In this document: positions 1 through 29,317 of the stretch, in pieces
Position numbering within the stretch: the stretch's first letter is position 1
Layout: each line of letters starts with the position of its first letter
Assembly (NCBI GenBank): GCA_907165065.1
Contig: OU015528.1
Span: forward strand, 49,157,515-49,221,514
Direction of reading: 5' to 3'
DNA length: 64,000 nt
DNA from: Caprimulgus europaeus
Taxonomy: Eukaryota; Chordata; Aves; Caprimulgiformes; Caprimulgidae
Program-made: the position numbers and the translations under genes
The notes under the pieces: model-generated
The model's input: the letters and a program-made list of their open reading frames with translations, nothing else
Databases searched by the model: none
Told to the model about the DNA's origin: nothing

Positions 1-2449
1 TGTGACATACTACTGAGAAGTCTCAACCTTGCTAAGATGAAGGAGCTTTCAACTCAGGCACTGCCTCTGAAATGGGCTTCAAATGAATCATTTTTCATGT
101 CACTCTCTTGATCAATGTTTTCCTCACCTGTAGGTAATGGGAAGGAGAAGAGCTCTCTTCTCTCCCCTTCCTTCTCTCCACCTTCTTCCACACTACAACT
201 TACTGATATCAATGGGGGAGGCCGCACTGCAGCCTGCCCTCACTTTTGTGGCTGGTCTGTATGCTACTGCCTCCTCTCGACATCTCCCCCACGGGATTTC
301 ATTTTACCTCCTGTTCCCTCTTTGACCCACTACTAAGTTTATCATTACTCCTGTCTCCTCACCACTCCTGTTCCCCTTCCTGTCTGTATCATCATCAAGA
401 CCCCCATGTTTACTTTCAAGTGTCTGTGCTCCTCTGCTTAATCTCAGCTCCCAACTTCACTATTCTTCTCATTCTCACTCTTGTGTTCTGACCTTCTTCT
501 ACAGACCCTGCTACAGTTAAAGCAAATACCCTCCTTGTATGTACCCGACAACATTGTGCTCTTACTCTTTAGAAAAGAGGTTGAAAATTCTACTTACCAC
601 CTGTCCAGGATCCTACTTTGGCTGAAAAACACTGGTAATAACTAAGCAACTATTTCTGCAGTATTGCAGTACCCGGTGTAAATCCCATTTCTTGTTGCAA
701 GAAACACCCCAAAGTGAGACACAAAATCCTGCTATTAAGTATATATGTTCTGCAACCAACACTCATGAAGAGTGAAGGCTGATGTATGGAGCAACTCAGG
801 ACAGCAGATCCTTCTGAACAAGCCCATTTTGCTTCTTGCAGGGAAGAAAACAAAAGAAAAAGCCTGCGCCTTCCAAAGGCAAACAGCTTTCAAACCCTTC
901 CAGTATTTCCCAGAAACTGCACACAGACATCAGTGTCTTTGGTGATCACAGCTTGCCCAGCAGCAGCTTAAAATTAACAAGATTCTGGTCAGGTTCGGAG
1001 CTGCTGCTGTTGTGTTCCTAAATGGGCAACAGTGAAATCCAAGAGTTGTGTCAATTTGATGATGTGGTGTAAGAAGGTCTTGTAAGACAAAGCACAGTCT
1101 CCGGGCACTGTGTTAGGACAACACCTCAGGATGTTAATTTGGACACTTAGTTTGGGACATTACTATCTGTAGCCTTCGTATTTTCCAGACTCCCACCTCT
1201 TATTTGTAGGTATCCTTTTCTAGCACGTAAATACTGAGTCAGATTTTCAGACTCTGTTGCAGAACACACTTTCATCACTTCCCTTCCCAGTTCAGATTCT
1301 CTTCATCTCCATTTGCCCTTACAAGACTGAACCTGACCTTTAGCCTGCTTGAATAATGTCTTTCAATTACACTGCGAGCTACTCAGGGTGTGGATCTGGT
1401 CCCTCTATGCATCTGCAAGGTAGGATGTGCCTCTCCAGTACTACAGAATTAACAGTGACTTTGGAGGATGTGTGCACAGGCAGGCCCACGGGGCTTAAGT
1501 GTGCTGTTTAATCTTTACAAAAGGTAAGGGCAGCTATTTCAGACTGTGAAGCTCTGAATAATTGCATCCTAACCTGACTGCATACTAAGCACCTTCTACC
1601 CTTTCATTTCCACTTCTTGCCTCCCTTCTGTCACCCAGAGTATCACAGGATCAGTTTTTACTAGACCTGCTCAAAGACAACTTAAACTTAAAACTAAGTC
1701 AGTCCTACAGTTACCCAAGAACAAAGTACCTCCTATTTTTATCTTGAAGCTGGAACTCTATTCCATGCCCAAGTTTAAGAATCCTAATGAAACATGTGCT
1801 ACTGACCAAGTAGCTGCAGGATCTTCTGGGTAGCATATTTTTTCCTTTCTCATGAGTCTCCATCTTCCTAATGTGCCCTCTACCATCTCCATTCACATGC
1901 CACTTTGGGACCATTGGACTAGAGGATCTTTCTGTCAAGAACAGTGATTCAATTCAAAAGCAACATACAAGTAGTGATCTTCCTCCAGCCTCTTACAACA
2001 CCAGATGACCTAAGTCTACTTACACCATACTTCAAAAGCTGGGGAGTCTCCCACTGAGAGAACCATGAACAGGCATTCTCAATTTGCATAAAACAAAAAA
2101 ATACTTGCATGGACTCCTTGGAAAGACTTATCGGGTCAGGAAGAGCACAGTAGGAAGGCTGGCGTGCTGGAGCTCTGTGCCTTCCCTGCATCTGTTCTCA
2201 ATTCTCCCTTCCCCTTTATTGTAATGGGTGGCAGCCCACAGGAAGTCGCAGCAGCAATAAATAAAATCTGAACATAATAGCATGGTAGTGCCTCTGTGGA
2301 AATGGTCCAGATCAAGCATCAGTCTGTCTGGCACAGATCCACTGCGTTAAAAGGAACGGGGACATGCCTGCTGCCCTGACTGTTCAAAGCCCCAGAAGGG
2401 CGCAGTGCCCCACTGTTCAACTAGAGACATCCATCATCTCTTTCATGCC
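1..2449. other. 3' UTR and 3' flank of FAM83F
   Basis: No gene could be supported here. The first 500 bases are pyrimidine-rich on the plus strand. A strong minus-strand acceptor lies at 128-150 and another near 830-855, each followed by a short open frame, but neither resembles known FAM83F. The next human neighbour on this side, TNRC6B, is not seen. Confidence 0.6.
2215..2220 (-). promoter_or_regulatory. Candidate FAM83F polyadenylation signal
   Basis: AATAAA on the minus strand, about 230 bases past the terminal-exon stop. Mammalian FAM83F 3' UTRs are longer, and an ATTAAA at about 1507 is another option, so the site is tentative. Confidence 0.3.
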
Positions 2450-18513
<16,064 letters not shown>

Positions 18514-18721
18514 TTAACAGGGTTTTTCCCCCCTTTCTCATACGTGTCAGCTACCTGAGAGGAGCTCATAGGGGAAGGGAGGACACGAGTGGCGCCGGGG
18601 ACGTGGGCAGAGCACCATGGTGGCCACAAGCCGTGGTCTATCAGCTGCAGCTGGCTGGTAGCCCACCCCCTCCAAACCCACTGACAGAGCAGCAGTAGCA
18701 GCTCAGCGACTCCCCAAAAGC

Positions 18722-18815
18722 AGGAGGTGGGTACCCTGTTTACAAATGGAAAAGTGACAGAGCGATTTGCCCGAGGCTGCCCAGCAGGCTGGTGTCAGAG
18801 GGGGGAATAAAACAG
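18722..18815 (-). repeat. MIR-like ancient SINE relic
   Basis: CCCTGTTTACAAATGG, AGCGATTTGCCCGAGG, CTGCCCAGCAGGCTGGTG and GGGAATAAAAC follow the order of sauropsid/amniote MIR-type SINE sequences (tttacaaatgggg, cttgcccaaggtc, cagcaggtc, gggaatagaac). Confidence 0.55.
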
Positions 18816-18937
18816 CCCTGCTCCCGCTCTGCCTGGGAGAGTGCATAAAAATACCCCTGCCTCAACTCGCGCGTCCCAGCTGAGATACCAGGGGCTGTAA
18901 TGTTAAATTATGATTTTTGCATGGAATGTGATAGTTG

Positions 18938-19085
18938 CTAGGGGCCCTAATCAAGATTCAGGTCCCACTGCGGTTTGCAGTGTGTATACACAAAGGATAA
19001 AAAGCAATGCTTCCCCCTTGCAGCCGAGGAATAGAGCTGGTAGGGATGAGCGAGGAAATGGGGATAAAGGCAAGGCAGTGGTGAA
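18938..19085 (+). repeat. Amniote MIR-type SINE relic
   Basis: The start AGGGGCCCTAATCAAGATTC, then GTGTGTATACACAAAGGATA, then a decayed 'aagcaatgcttcccccttgcagc' and a purine-rich segment match the opening of the sauropsid SINE that reads roughly ggggccctgatcatgattgg...gctgtacaaacac. Family name from memory; the boundary is approximate. Confidence 0.5.
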
Positions 19086-22000
19086 ATACAAACATTCAGA
19101 AGCATTTGCAGTGCTTTACATATCTGATTAGCCCCAAGTGCTCACATGCACAAAAAACTGTAGGGACAGAGCTGCTGGAGCTGCTCTTTGTCTACTCTCT
19201 ATAAGCAATCACCTGCACTCAGTATGAGTTCACTTATAAATTCAAGGATGAGGTGGGGCACTGGAGTTCATCCTGTGCTGTTCCTCTCCTTTAGGTAGAA
19301 GGAAGAACTTTAGTATTCTAGACTGTCATCAATAGCTTTTCCTAGCATGAAATTAACTTAAAATTTGAAATTGCACTTTGCAGAGGTCTACTCCTCTGCC
19401 TATCGAGTCCCCTTTAAAAATTAATTTAAATATAGGTTCTTTTAGCCTGATTTCCAATGGAAATGAGGCTTACGTGGTGATGGTGTCTGCATCTGTCTGC
19501 CTGTCTGTCCATCTCTCTAATAACTTTTGGACCCACTGGCTGATTTCAAACAAGTTGGCAAAAATATAATTATATCCCTAGAGATTTTGTGAAAATAAAT
19601 GGCCTGATAGCAAAAAGAGACCCAAACACAGTCCCCAACAGGGCAAGTTGCTACGTGGGTTCATGCCTTATTAGATTTCAGATATTCCATAGAAGTGAAA
19701 ACACTAACAAGCACCTGATCTGTATGAAAAGCTTCAAATGAAGTTTATGCCCTCTTAGACACTCTAGTCAATCAACCACAATATACAAATACACAGGAGA
19801 TGCAGCATTGTTAATTCCAGTGCTCACTAAACTACTTGTTGGGTTGGGTTTTTTTCCTATACCAGAGGGTGCCATCAGCTCTGCTATTTCATGTGTGGCT
19901 AAATAAAATCTCTTTAATCCTGGGTGCTGTATTCATTCGTAGCTGCACAATGTAATCCTTTGTGTTTAGCTCAGGCTCCCACATGAAAGCAACAGTAGGT
20001 TCACAAATATATATTTAGTTTTATATTTTAAAGCAAGCAAACCTTTCCCACATCCAAGCAAAAGCAGCAGAGATTTTTTGTTTGTTGTGATAAAATGTTT
20101 AGCCCCCAACTCTCACTCTAAAAGACAAAGTGTTTTCTGTGTGTTGATATGATAAACAGGGGCAAGGAGCTGTGCAAAAGCTGAGAGAGACCCTTCCCCA
20201 ATGCATGCACGTGTCCCATTGCCCCTCCCTGTTCTTGCAGCAATACATTCCAACCAAGCGTGTTTCTTATATGGAGTTTTTATAAGGTCTGATGATTCAT
20301 TCCCTTTTGATATACCCTGACCCTCTGGCTGACAGCCTCACCTCAAAGACTGGTAAAAAGGGCTGTGCAAACAAACTGTCCTCTCCACCACTGAGGTAAC
20401 CCAACCCTTCAGGACTGGAGGAAAAAAAACCCCAAAAACGTGTCAGGCAGGGTGGGGGGAAATAACTCATGCCTGGCCCTGCCCCTCTGGGATCCAGTTT
20501 CCACTCCAGAAGAGGGTCATTATTGGTTCAGCTCAGGTTTTCCTCTCTGCCCTTAGCACTGGCCCTAGAGAAAGAAGAAAGGGGAAGCCTGCTTTTGAAT
20601 TGGACTGAGGCAGCTGCAAATCCACACAGAACTACACTTTCAGTCCTTTTATTTTGTTTCTGGGGGTTACTCGCTGGAGGGGCTGCGTGTGCATAGGCAG
20701 GGTTGGGTCTCTTTGCTTTTTGCCTTTGTTTGGGTGTCATCCCAGCCAAGTACTGGTTAAGGTCTTGCTTATTTTTCTGGTCTAGATCCAAAGCATTTTC
20801 CAAATAACATAAACTAACCTATCAGGAAATATTACCTCTTATTGTAACCCTCCACCAACCCCATTATAATGTTTTAGATCTTCTGCCTTCAAACACCTCC
20901 CACGTATATTCTGGTTACTTGGGCCTAATTGCTTCACTTTCCTTTGCGAGGCACTGCAAGTTATGTATTAGATAAAGATGACACCTTGTATTTAGCTTTA
21001 ATTGTAACTGCGCTTGTCCTGAGCATACATCTTTCTTGCTAATCCTTCCTGTGTAATTTCAGTCCCTAAATAGCCCACCTCATGATATATTCTTTGATAA
21101 ATTTCCCAGCAGTGTTTTTCTTGTGACATGAACTGCTACAAGCTCTTGTTATAAAACTTTGGGTGCTCAGCTCTTTAGGAATAAAATTGTGATGCCTTCC
21201 CCCTCACCTTTTCTTTACGTCTTATTTCTCTCAAGAGCAGTCAGCAGGAGTAAAAACAGGGGAAGGTATTAAAAAGAAAGGATCATTTTGTGATTAGAAG
21301 TGTACAGTAGAAGCCTTTTTTTCAGGAGGTAAAACAACATGATTTACCAAAATGTCTCTGATCAACCATACTACCTTTTGGGGCTTTGTTTTGTTTTGTT
21401 TTCTTTTCTCCATAAAAAGTAGCAACTGATTAAAATTGAGTTTTGCAAAGAAAACAGGGTGGCTTAAGTATGGAGAATGCAAGAGAGTGTTTTCCACTTT
21501 TCAGTCTCCCAGCTGCAGGTTAGCCTGAGACAATGGGGCTTATGCCGTCTTCAGATGGAGGGTAAATAAATAGGAGCCTGTGCCATGATTGTTATTAAAC
21601 ACTACACTCTTTCCCTGTGCTGGCTGGCACCACAGCAAGAGGTGGAGATTGGTGGAGACTGCATCTTCTCGACTCCCTCCTCTGCAGGATCCAGGAGTTT
21701 GTGGGAAGGCTGTTACGTGCGCAGCAAGCCACGCTCAGCTGGTCCCGAGTCTGAAATTTCATTTGCAAGGGCTGCCAGCCCAGCGCAGGAACAGGTGCGT
21801 TAGTCACGTCCAAGGATTGGCAGAGCTAAAAAGCCTGAAACAAGGTGATTCAGGGTGAGGAGGAAGAAGTGTTTGCCTTCACCATTCTCCCTCCAGTGAA
21901 CTGAAGAGCTGCAGGCGGTGGAAGGTAGGTGTGTCACTTCTGCAGCAGCAGTGACAGACTGCAATCCGGAGGATGAAGAAATGCTTTCAAATGCTTCCTT

Positions 22001-22359
22001 CTGTCATATTACACTGCCTCAGGGAGAAAACCTAGCTGCTGAATTGGAGAATTACCACAACTGAGTCAAGTGCTTCTGTCCTCCCACTCAGTTTTTCAGC
22101 TGTTGTTTCCATGTGAGAGTAAATAGGTAAGAGAGTCCTCTGAAGAGAGCAGAAAGCAACAACTGTGTTTGCGAGCTCATTTCTTGCAGCAAGGTATTTG
22201 CTGACTGAGCTCATACAGAAGGGCCTTTAGCTATTTTTCTGTCTGCTCCCATTCATGGGGTAACAGTCTGAGGCAGTTTCCTATAAGAAATAGTGCTGAC
22301 CCAGGTCTGCTTAATCTTTCAACTCCCATATAGGCAAGGACTCAAAACTGGCTGCAATT

Positions 22360-22485
22360 CAGAATTCAGCTGAGCTACCCTGCAGGGCCTTGGCCAAGTC
22401 ACCTGCTCTGCCTCAGTTCCCTATCTGTACAATGAGGAAAATGCTGCTCTGCTTCACAGGACTGCTGCAGGGAGGAGCTTAAAAA
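22360..22485 (+). repeat. MIR-like ancient SINE relic
   Basis: CTTGGCCAAGTCACCTGCTC, TGCCTCAGTTCCCTATCTGT, ACAATGAGGAAAATG and TTCACAGGACTGCTGCAGGG follow the MIR core in order (cttgggcaagtcac, gcctcagtttcctcatctgt, aaaatgggg, ctcacagggttgttgtgagg). Confidence 0.65.
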
Positions 22486-23467
22486 ATAAAAACCCAAACC
22501 AACATCACCTACGTTTACTTTGGTTTCTCATGCAAGGAGGGGAGGAGGGAAAAAAAACTAACAACAACAAAAAAGACAGCTGTGTAGTCCTTTTGCATGT
22601 GAGCTAAACCCTGAATGGAAGCTCTTGCTAAAGAAAATAGTGAGGAATAAGCAATGCAGTTTCTGAATAGGATGCATAATTGCAGCTATAATTACATAGC
22701 TCTCAAATCACAGTGTTTTCTAGACAAAGGAACACTAGGAATGGGGGCACTGTTAAGGCAGCAACAAGTCTACAGCATCGTGTACTTGCCTGTGTACTGG
22801 CTACCTGTCAGTGCGCATTGGTACTGACTCTTTGGAGAAGAAAATGCTCAGGTGAGAGTTGATGGGGAGAGGAGTGGAGCACAGAGGGAAGGCTGGGATG
22901 GGTGTCCCAGGCAGAGGCTGAAGAGGTGGGGAGCAGAGTGGCAGGAAGCAATTAATGGGACAATCTTGATATGGTGGAGCAGGCCACCAGCCAGTGCGGC
23001 CGGATGAGGTGGGAAATGGGGTTATGTGCCAATGACAAGGACAGGATGTCCCAGTGCTATGTGGTGGATAAAAGGGAATCAGTGGAGGGAATGCAAGAGA
23101 TATGGTATGTTCAAGAGTGAACAAATTCATTTGAAAAGCTGCATAATCCATGGAGGAAAGGAGAGCAGTGGGAAGCTGAGATGAGGCTCTGGCATCCACA
23201 AAGTTTTAACTGTCCTGGTAGATGGCTAAAAAAAAAAAGCCACCACAAAAAAGCCACCCTATTTTTTATAAGGAACAGGAAAGAATAGAACTGTGAGGTT
23301 TGGCTATGGGGAGAAGTAGTTAGAAGTAGGCTCTAAACTACAAAAATGAACAGGTAGAAAGCAGTTTGGTCCCTACAATAAATGCAAAACTGTGAAAGGA
23401 GCAGCACAGGGAAGAAAAAGGGAAGCCTTTGAGAGGAGATGCAGAAGGCTTAAGTGTAGGCTTAGAC

Positions 23468-23535
23468 TTGGAAGTGGAACAAGGAGATCTGGGATTCTAG
23501 CTTGGAGGTGGAACAAGGAGATTTGGGATTCTAGC
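23468..23535 (+). repeat. 34-bp tandem duplication (two copies)
   Basis: Unit 1 (23468-23501) and unit 2 (23502-23535) both read TTGGARGTGGAACAAGGAGA then TYTGGGATTCTAGC and differ at only two positions. The second copy runs into the hairpin at 23530-23572. Confidence 0.9.
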
Positions 23536-23572
23536 TGTATCTTTATGTTCAATAAAGAAAGATACAGCTAGA
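23530..23572. repeat. Perfect 15-bp inverted repeat (hairpin)
   Basis: TCTAGCTGTATCTTT (23530-23544) and its exact reverse complement AAAGATACAGCTAGA (23558-23572) are separated by a 13-base A/T-rich loop. No gene adjoins it; it may be an internal rearrangement or a relic of a short palindromic element. Confidence 0.85.
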
Positions 23573-26500
23573 TTATAAAATGTGGTAGAGGTGTTTTTAC
23601 TGGGTTTGAAAGATGCCCTTTACTGATCAGCATACATTGGCCTCTGACATGCATTAAGCTTAAAAATAGTGAGAGAAGCAATGCAAAGGAGAAGTCAGCT
23701 GCTTGTAGCCTTATCAGAAGTACCGCTAGCTCCAGATGATCGCTGTGGATGGAAAGGGTCTACCTTCAACTCACTGGTGTTTCCGTCCAGCGATGCCATG
23801 GCAAACGCAGACGGAGTGGCTGCAAGCCACTCCTGTGAGTCAGGGAAAACAAATAAAAGGAGCCGACCAGACCTCCCCCCTGAAAGGCTGTTTCCAGAGA
23901 GACATGCTGTAGGTGTGAAAGCAAAATTTATAGGAAGTTACACTTGAAATCTGCTGTTTACTTTTTAACCTTATAAATCCATAACTGAGGCCATAAAAAA
24001 CACACCAAGTGACATCCCCTGCCTCTGTTCTGGCTGCTCTTTCTGTGGACAAATCACGCTTCAGCTTGACCGAGACACTGCACGGCAGCATTTATCCCAG
24101 GCTACAACATTGCTCCAAGTAGGGGTGCACTCAGGCTACCACAAAGCCACACAAACTGAAACTAGCATAGTGCCTATGTTTTGATACAGGAGACACTGCT
24201 GCCTCGGACTATCGGTAGGGAAGAGCTTCTAAGCCAGCCAGCCTGAGGCATGCTAATGGTCTTGGTCCTGAGACAGTGTCACAGGGACAGTGACCCAGGC
24301 TGTCCCTCCCTGGGTCTACAGACACCCAAATACAGGCTTAGAATATCATATTTTCAGATCAGCATTGGCAGAAAGATCTGGTTTTGAATTATTCCAAAAG
24401 CAAAACCCAAATGCATAATGCACTTATGTTCCTCCAGTGTCTGTTTTTAGATCCATTTCTTTTGCAACTCAATTAATCAAGATTCCGCTGCTCATTTTAA
24501 AATAAGTGGCATTTCTCTTAGGAAGGTTTATAGCTTTCAGTCTTGGAGGTTTAAAAATAATCAAATGGATTCTGAGCTAATCCAGATTCAAAACCCATTC
24601 CCGTCTGTTAATATTTGAACATTTTGATCATCATATTTAAGAGATTCCTTTCTCCAGAGGAGTATTTTTCAGATGGATTGACTGCCACTACTCTTCATTT
24701 TGAGGCTATGGTAGGTTACCGTGCTGCACCCTCATGCAAAACGCATAGAAGGAAGGGAAGGGGAGGAGGAGCTGCAGCAGAAATAAGCCACAGCTCTGAG
24801 CTTACCCATGTGCCTTTTTCCCTTTTCTCCTGATGATCCATCCTCACCTGCTCTTTTCTATTTGCCCTGCCATCCTTTTGTGGGATCTTTTAAAAATCTT
24901 CCCTTGAGAGCAACCATGGGCATTTTTCCTTTTACTCTTCCAGCAAGGCTGGCTTGGTAACATGTTTCTGCTTGCAGACCCCCACACCTTCTTCCCCACC
25001 CTCCTGTATTTATTTCCTTCTGTTGGAGAAGCAGCTGCATCCCCTGGTGAAGAGTGCAGCCTGTGGCAGATCTCCATCCCTCACAGAGTATCTCTGCTCT
25101 GACAAGCAGGATGACAGAGTCCAGTATTCATGGCTCTACTTCCACCTTGTTGAGGCTGCCAATTAGTAGAGGAAGTGATGATTGGATATTTTTTTTCCAC
25201 CATGCTGACAATTTACCTGAGCCACAGTAAGGCAGGAAATGCAATTAGGCAGTGGATAATCTTGGGAAGGACTGCAACTAATGGCTTAGCATTTTGCATT
25301 TCTTATAAACATTTAATTTGTCCTTCTGTCTACTAAATGGCATATGGGATGTAATGGGGGTCGTTTCATTCTCTCATGTAAGGTAATTGCCTTGTAATCC
25401 TCTTTCACCAGTGCACAGCAATGTGAATAGCAAATTACACCTCAAATATCACCCATGCCAATGCTTGGGGTAACACTGATGAGCAATGTGAGGGATGGAC
25501 TGGTGGCCTTGGTCACCAGGTAGCACTGCAGCTTTCCAGCGAGGCTTCATCTGAAGGGCATTAGCTGCAGCAAGGTTCTTTTGCGCTTGGGTCCAAATCC
25601 ACCGTGGCAAGGTTGGACATCACAGCCTCAGTCTACCACCTCCAGGAAGCTCTGGCTGGCCCTCAGCATTACAGAATGAGAGGCAGTCATGATAACCACA
25701 GGAGAACAAGAATAGCCACATGCAAGTCCCAGCTTGGGAGACCAGGTATGCCTGGCTTTTAGGATGAGAAATGGATAGGCTCCTGTTCTGGGTGCGCAGG
25801 ACATGCAGCTGTATACTGCCATGGGACTACAGAACAATGCTGGGGAATTAATTCGGTTGGCTGGAAGAGGGCAAGTATGGATTTGATAGTTTGTCTGCAG
25901 CACAAGGTCGCCTGCTTTTATGAATGCTGCTCTGGCAAATTAGTTACATCAGGGTGATTGCCTGCCTTCATCTACTCAGTGGCCTGCCAGTCCCTTTTGT
26001 TCTGAGCTCATCTGCCTTTGGAAGGTAAACACAAGGTACGCCCATGGTGACCTTTAGAACTAGAAGCCTTTACAGTTTGCATAACACTGCAGATATATAT
26101 GCCATGATAATAAATAAACTAGGGTAATTATGGAATAAATCCTTGCCCCAAAGAGATACTCAGATGTGAATGGTGGAGCACGGTGCCAAGCAAAGTACGG
26201 CTCAACGAGAGAGGAACGTGCTGCAAACAACCAGGGTATTTGCAACAGGAGGAAAAAAATGTAGCCAACATGAGCAGGCTCCAAGGGCAAGCTGAAAGAA
26301 GTCAGAAAGCCAGACAGGATGAAAAAGAAAGTGAAGATGTTAAACCACCACATGAGGGCGAGGGCCAAAAGACAGGGATTGTAAGAGATTATGGGAAATG
26401 CTATGTTGGCATAAAGATAGTCACTGAACAGGAAAAGGAGCTTGAAGCTTGACATACACAGCTCTGCTGTTGTCCTACTATGCTGCCTTTAGCAAATCAC

Positions 26501-26927
26501 TTCACCTTTGCCCAACTTTCCTCCTCCACTTTGTACGTCTTGGTGTTCAACTTGCAAATTCTCCGGAGTAAGACTATAATTTCTGTTAGGCATGTGAAGT
26601 GCCCAGTGCAACCAGGCTCTGAACTCAGCCAGTGCATCTCTATCATGAAGGACAGCAAAATCTGATGGAAGATTAAAAGCTGTTGGATAGACTTGGACAC
26701 AGGCAAGGTGCATCTGTTAACAGCGACTGACAGCCAGTGCTGCGGGGATGAAGGAGAAGAGGATGCTAGAGAGGAGAGGGCAACACCGGCCACCAAGAAC
26801 ACAGCTTGCTCATGGCAGCGGGATAAGAGAAAGAACAATGAAGAGAAATAAGTGTTAAAATCATGGTACGTGGGTGGAGGTGGGGAAGAGACAAGCAATG
26901 GTTTGGTAGAAAAGGCAGGTGCTATTT

Positions 26928-27040
26928 TAGTCTGACTAGGCTAATTTCAGCTCTGATGTAACTCCATTTACGTCAGTTTTATTCAGTTGAATTACACAAA
27001 GGATTAATTTAGGTCAGTGAGTTGAGGTGAGAACGAGTCA
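26928..27040. repeat. Ancient sauropsid palindromic repeat relic
   Basis: CTGATGTAACTCCATTTACG, then TCAGTTTTATTCAGTTGAAT, then TACACAAAGGATTAATTTAG resemble an abundant old reptile/bird repeat whose consensus I recall as 'agtaactccattgacttcagtggagttacac...gatgaatttgg'. Very decayed. Confidence 0.4.
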
Positions 27041-28384
27041 GCCCAAAATAAGTTTTGGGGTACAAGGAAGAGATGTGAAACAAAGACCAGGAGAAGAACT
27101 GGAGCCATCCTGGATTTGGAGAGATGTTTAAGAAGGGAGGGTGGGTATGAGAGAGGGTGAACAAGAGGGAGAAAAGGCAAACAGGCCACAGGATGCTGCA
27201 GGGATGCTGGCCAATGACTTTAGTTCCAACCCAGGATAATTTGCAAAGAAAGGCAGTCTGCTCCCTGAACTCTGCAGTGTAGTGGTTATTTACCCCTTAC
27301 TCCTCCTCATGGTCCAGCTCCCCTTGCCACTCCTCCAGGCAGCTCGCACACCCATGTACCATACTCAATAAGAGGATCGTAACAGTTAAGCTTTGCTTTT
27401 ATTTTTTTGTGTTTAATCACAAAACATTTCAGGTTTAACCTGAAATAGACTTTGTATCAGGGTTTCACAGAGCAACAGCTGCATTTAGCAGAGAGAATGT
27501 GTCTGATTCATTCCTGGTACAGCTTCACTGAAGTCTATGAAAATGAATTTGTTCCATTAATTCTCCAGAGACAGCATGAAAACCAAATGAAACCAGACAG
27601 GGCCATGCTCAGGCTGACAAAAGCATCCACACCTTAATTCTCACCAGCCTGCCTATGGAACACATGGAAACAGTGCCTAAAATACTTGACACCATCTTTA
27701 AGGCTTGCAAAGAAGTGCTTCTCAACAATGCATAGCAAATAAAGGAATGATGCTATTACATTTAATGAAACTAAACAAAAAAAAAAAAATTAAGAAGGTC
27801 TCTTGCTTCCTTCCAATTCCACTCTCTTTTTCTTTCCCTGCCCATACTTTACATCAGTTGTTTCTGATGCCTCTTTTAAATTGGTATTTTACTTTCTTGT
27901 AATTCCGTGTACTGAGATAATTTAACATCATGAATCCCTGAGGTTTTTTTTTTTTCTCTCTCCTCTGGCCTCATTTGTCCTAGCTTTTATTTCCATTCAG
28001 TTTTCACATTTTTTGTTTTAGAAATAATTATTTTCAATTGTATTTTATTTTCATTCTCTTCCTCTATAGCTCAGCCCTGTTTTCATTCCCTTGTTCTCTT
28101 GTCTCTTGTTCAACATCAGCTTTAGTTAAGAAGAGAGGAAAGGCTATAAGGTTAAAGATTAACTTTAACCATCTCTTTGACACCTACCACTAACTCAGCT
28201 CCCCCAGTTTCCCACCTTCCACAAATACTTGGCACTGCACGAGAAACAAACACCCACAAAGCGCTCTCATCTCATACTCAATCACCATAATAAATACAAA
28301 TTCTCTTCTGTAACATTCAATCATTATATTTAGTCTTAATATTATGCTTTTCATCTGCAAACACCCACACAAGCATTGGTTAAT

Positions 28385-28475
28385 TTGTCCTTACAACAGC
28401 CCTGCAAGGTAGGTAATTACGTGTTATTATCTCCATTTTACACATAAGGAAACTCCGGGAGAAATTATGAAACTC
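28385..28475 (-). repeat. MIR-like ancient SINE relic
   Basis: CCTTACAACAGCCCTGCAAG, GTAGGTAATTACGTGTTATT and ATCTCCATTTTACACATAAG followed by GAAACTCC match the reverse complement of the MIR 3' half (cctcacaacaaccctgtgaggtaggtattattatccccattttacagatgaggaaact). Confidence 0.65.
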
Positions 28476-29317
28476 CTAACAAGCACACATACCCACAAAC
28501 CTAAAGAGGCACTAACTATATCTTCTACAAACACACACATACACACAGTAGTCTACATGCATATTGGTGTACACTGAAAATAAGGATCACCAAGCTCGCT
28601 GCAGGACAGGAGAGGTGCGCTTGGACGCGTTATATCCACCAAAAAGGAAACTGCACAGAACCTGAGATCAGCCTGGACAGCAGAGGAGAGGTGCAGGAAG
28701 CAAGCACGAGCTCTCTGCAGCACGCTCTGTATTTTCTGGGCAGCGTTTCATGACCTCCTTTTCCTGCAGATGAGCAAAAGTGCAAAGTGACTCCTCCTTG
28801 CCCCCATGTACTTTTTCAGAAGCACCACCGAGGTTTGATTTCATGTTTGCAGTTTCACTACTGGTGACTGCCCTTGCTCACTCTGTCAACATTTGGTTTT
28901 GACAAGTTGGGAAAACCCAGTCATGCACAACCCCCAAGTGAGTTCCTGACCTATTTGAATGCTAATTACCTCTTAGTGCTCTATGAACTCGTTCTACTGC
29001 CTATCAAGATGTCAGGATGGGAAGATAATAGATCTTCTGGACCACAGGCATCGGCACACACAAAACCATAGAAGTATGGAAGAAACATTAGTGGGAAAAC
29101 CAGAGAACAAAAATTAAGACATGAGTAATTAACTTTGATCCAGGATGTCAGCAGTCTGTGCCAGAGTATCCTGTGTGCAGCAACAACCCTCCGCCACAGT
29201 GACAGGATGCTCTGAGCCCATCCCATGCAGTGATCCCCTGCAGTAGCCCTTGCACAGAAGAGGCTCCAGGGACTCTGCAGGGTCTGTCAGGGTCTGTTTT
29301 GGAGGGTCAGATCCTCA

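Noticed and set aside
650-853. Possible alternative FAM83F last exon after the acceptor near 830
   Set aside because: The acceptor is good, but the peptide bears no relation to the family C-terminus, while the exon at 2595 has NCVIS in phase.
22801-23199. 132-codon Pro-rich minus-strand frame
   Set aside because: Low-complexity composition, no start or splice context, and no family resemblance.
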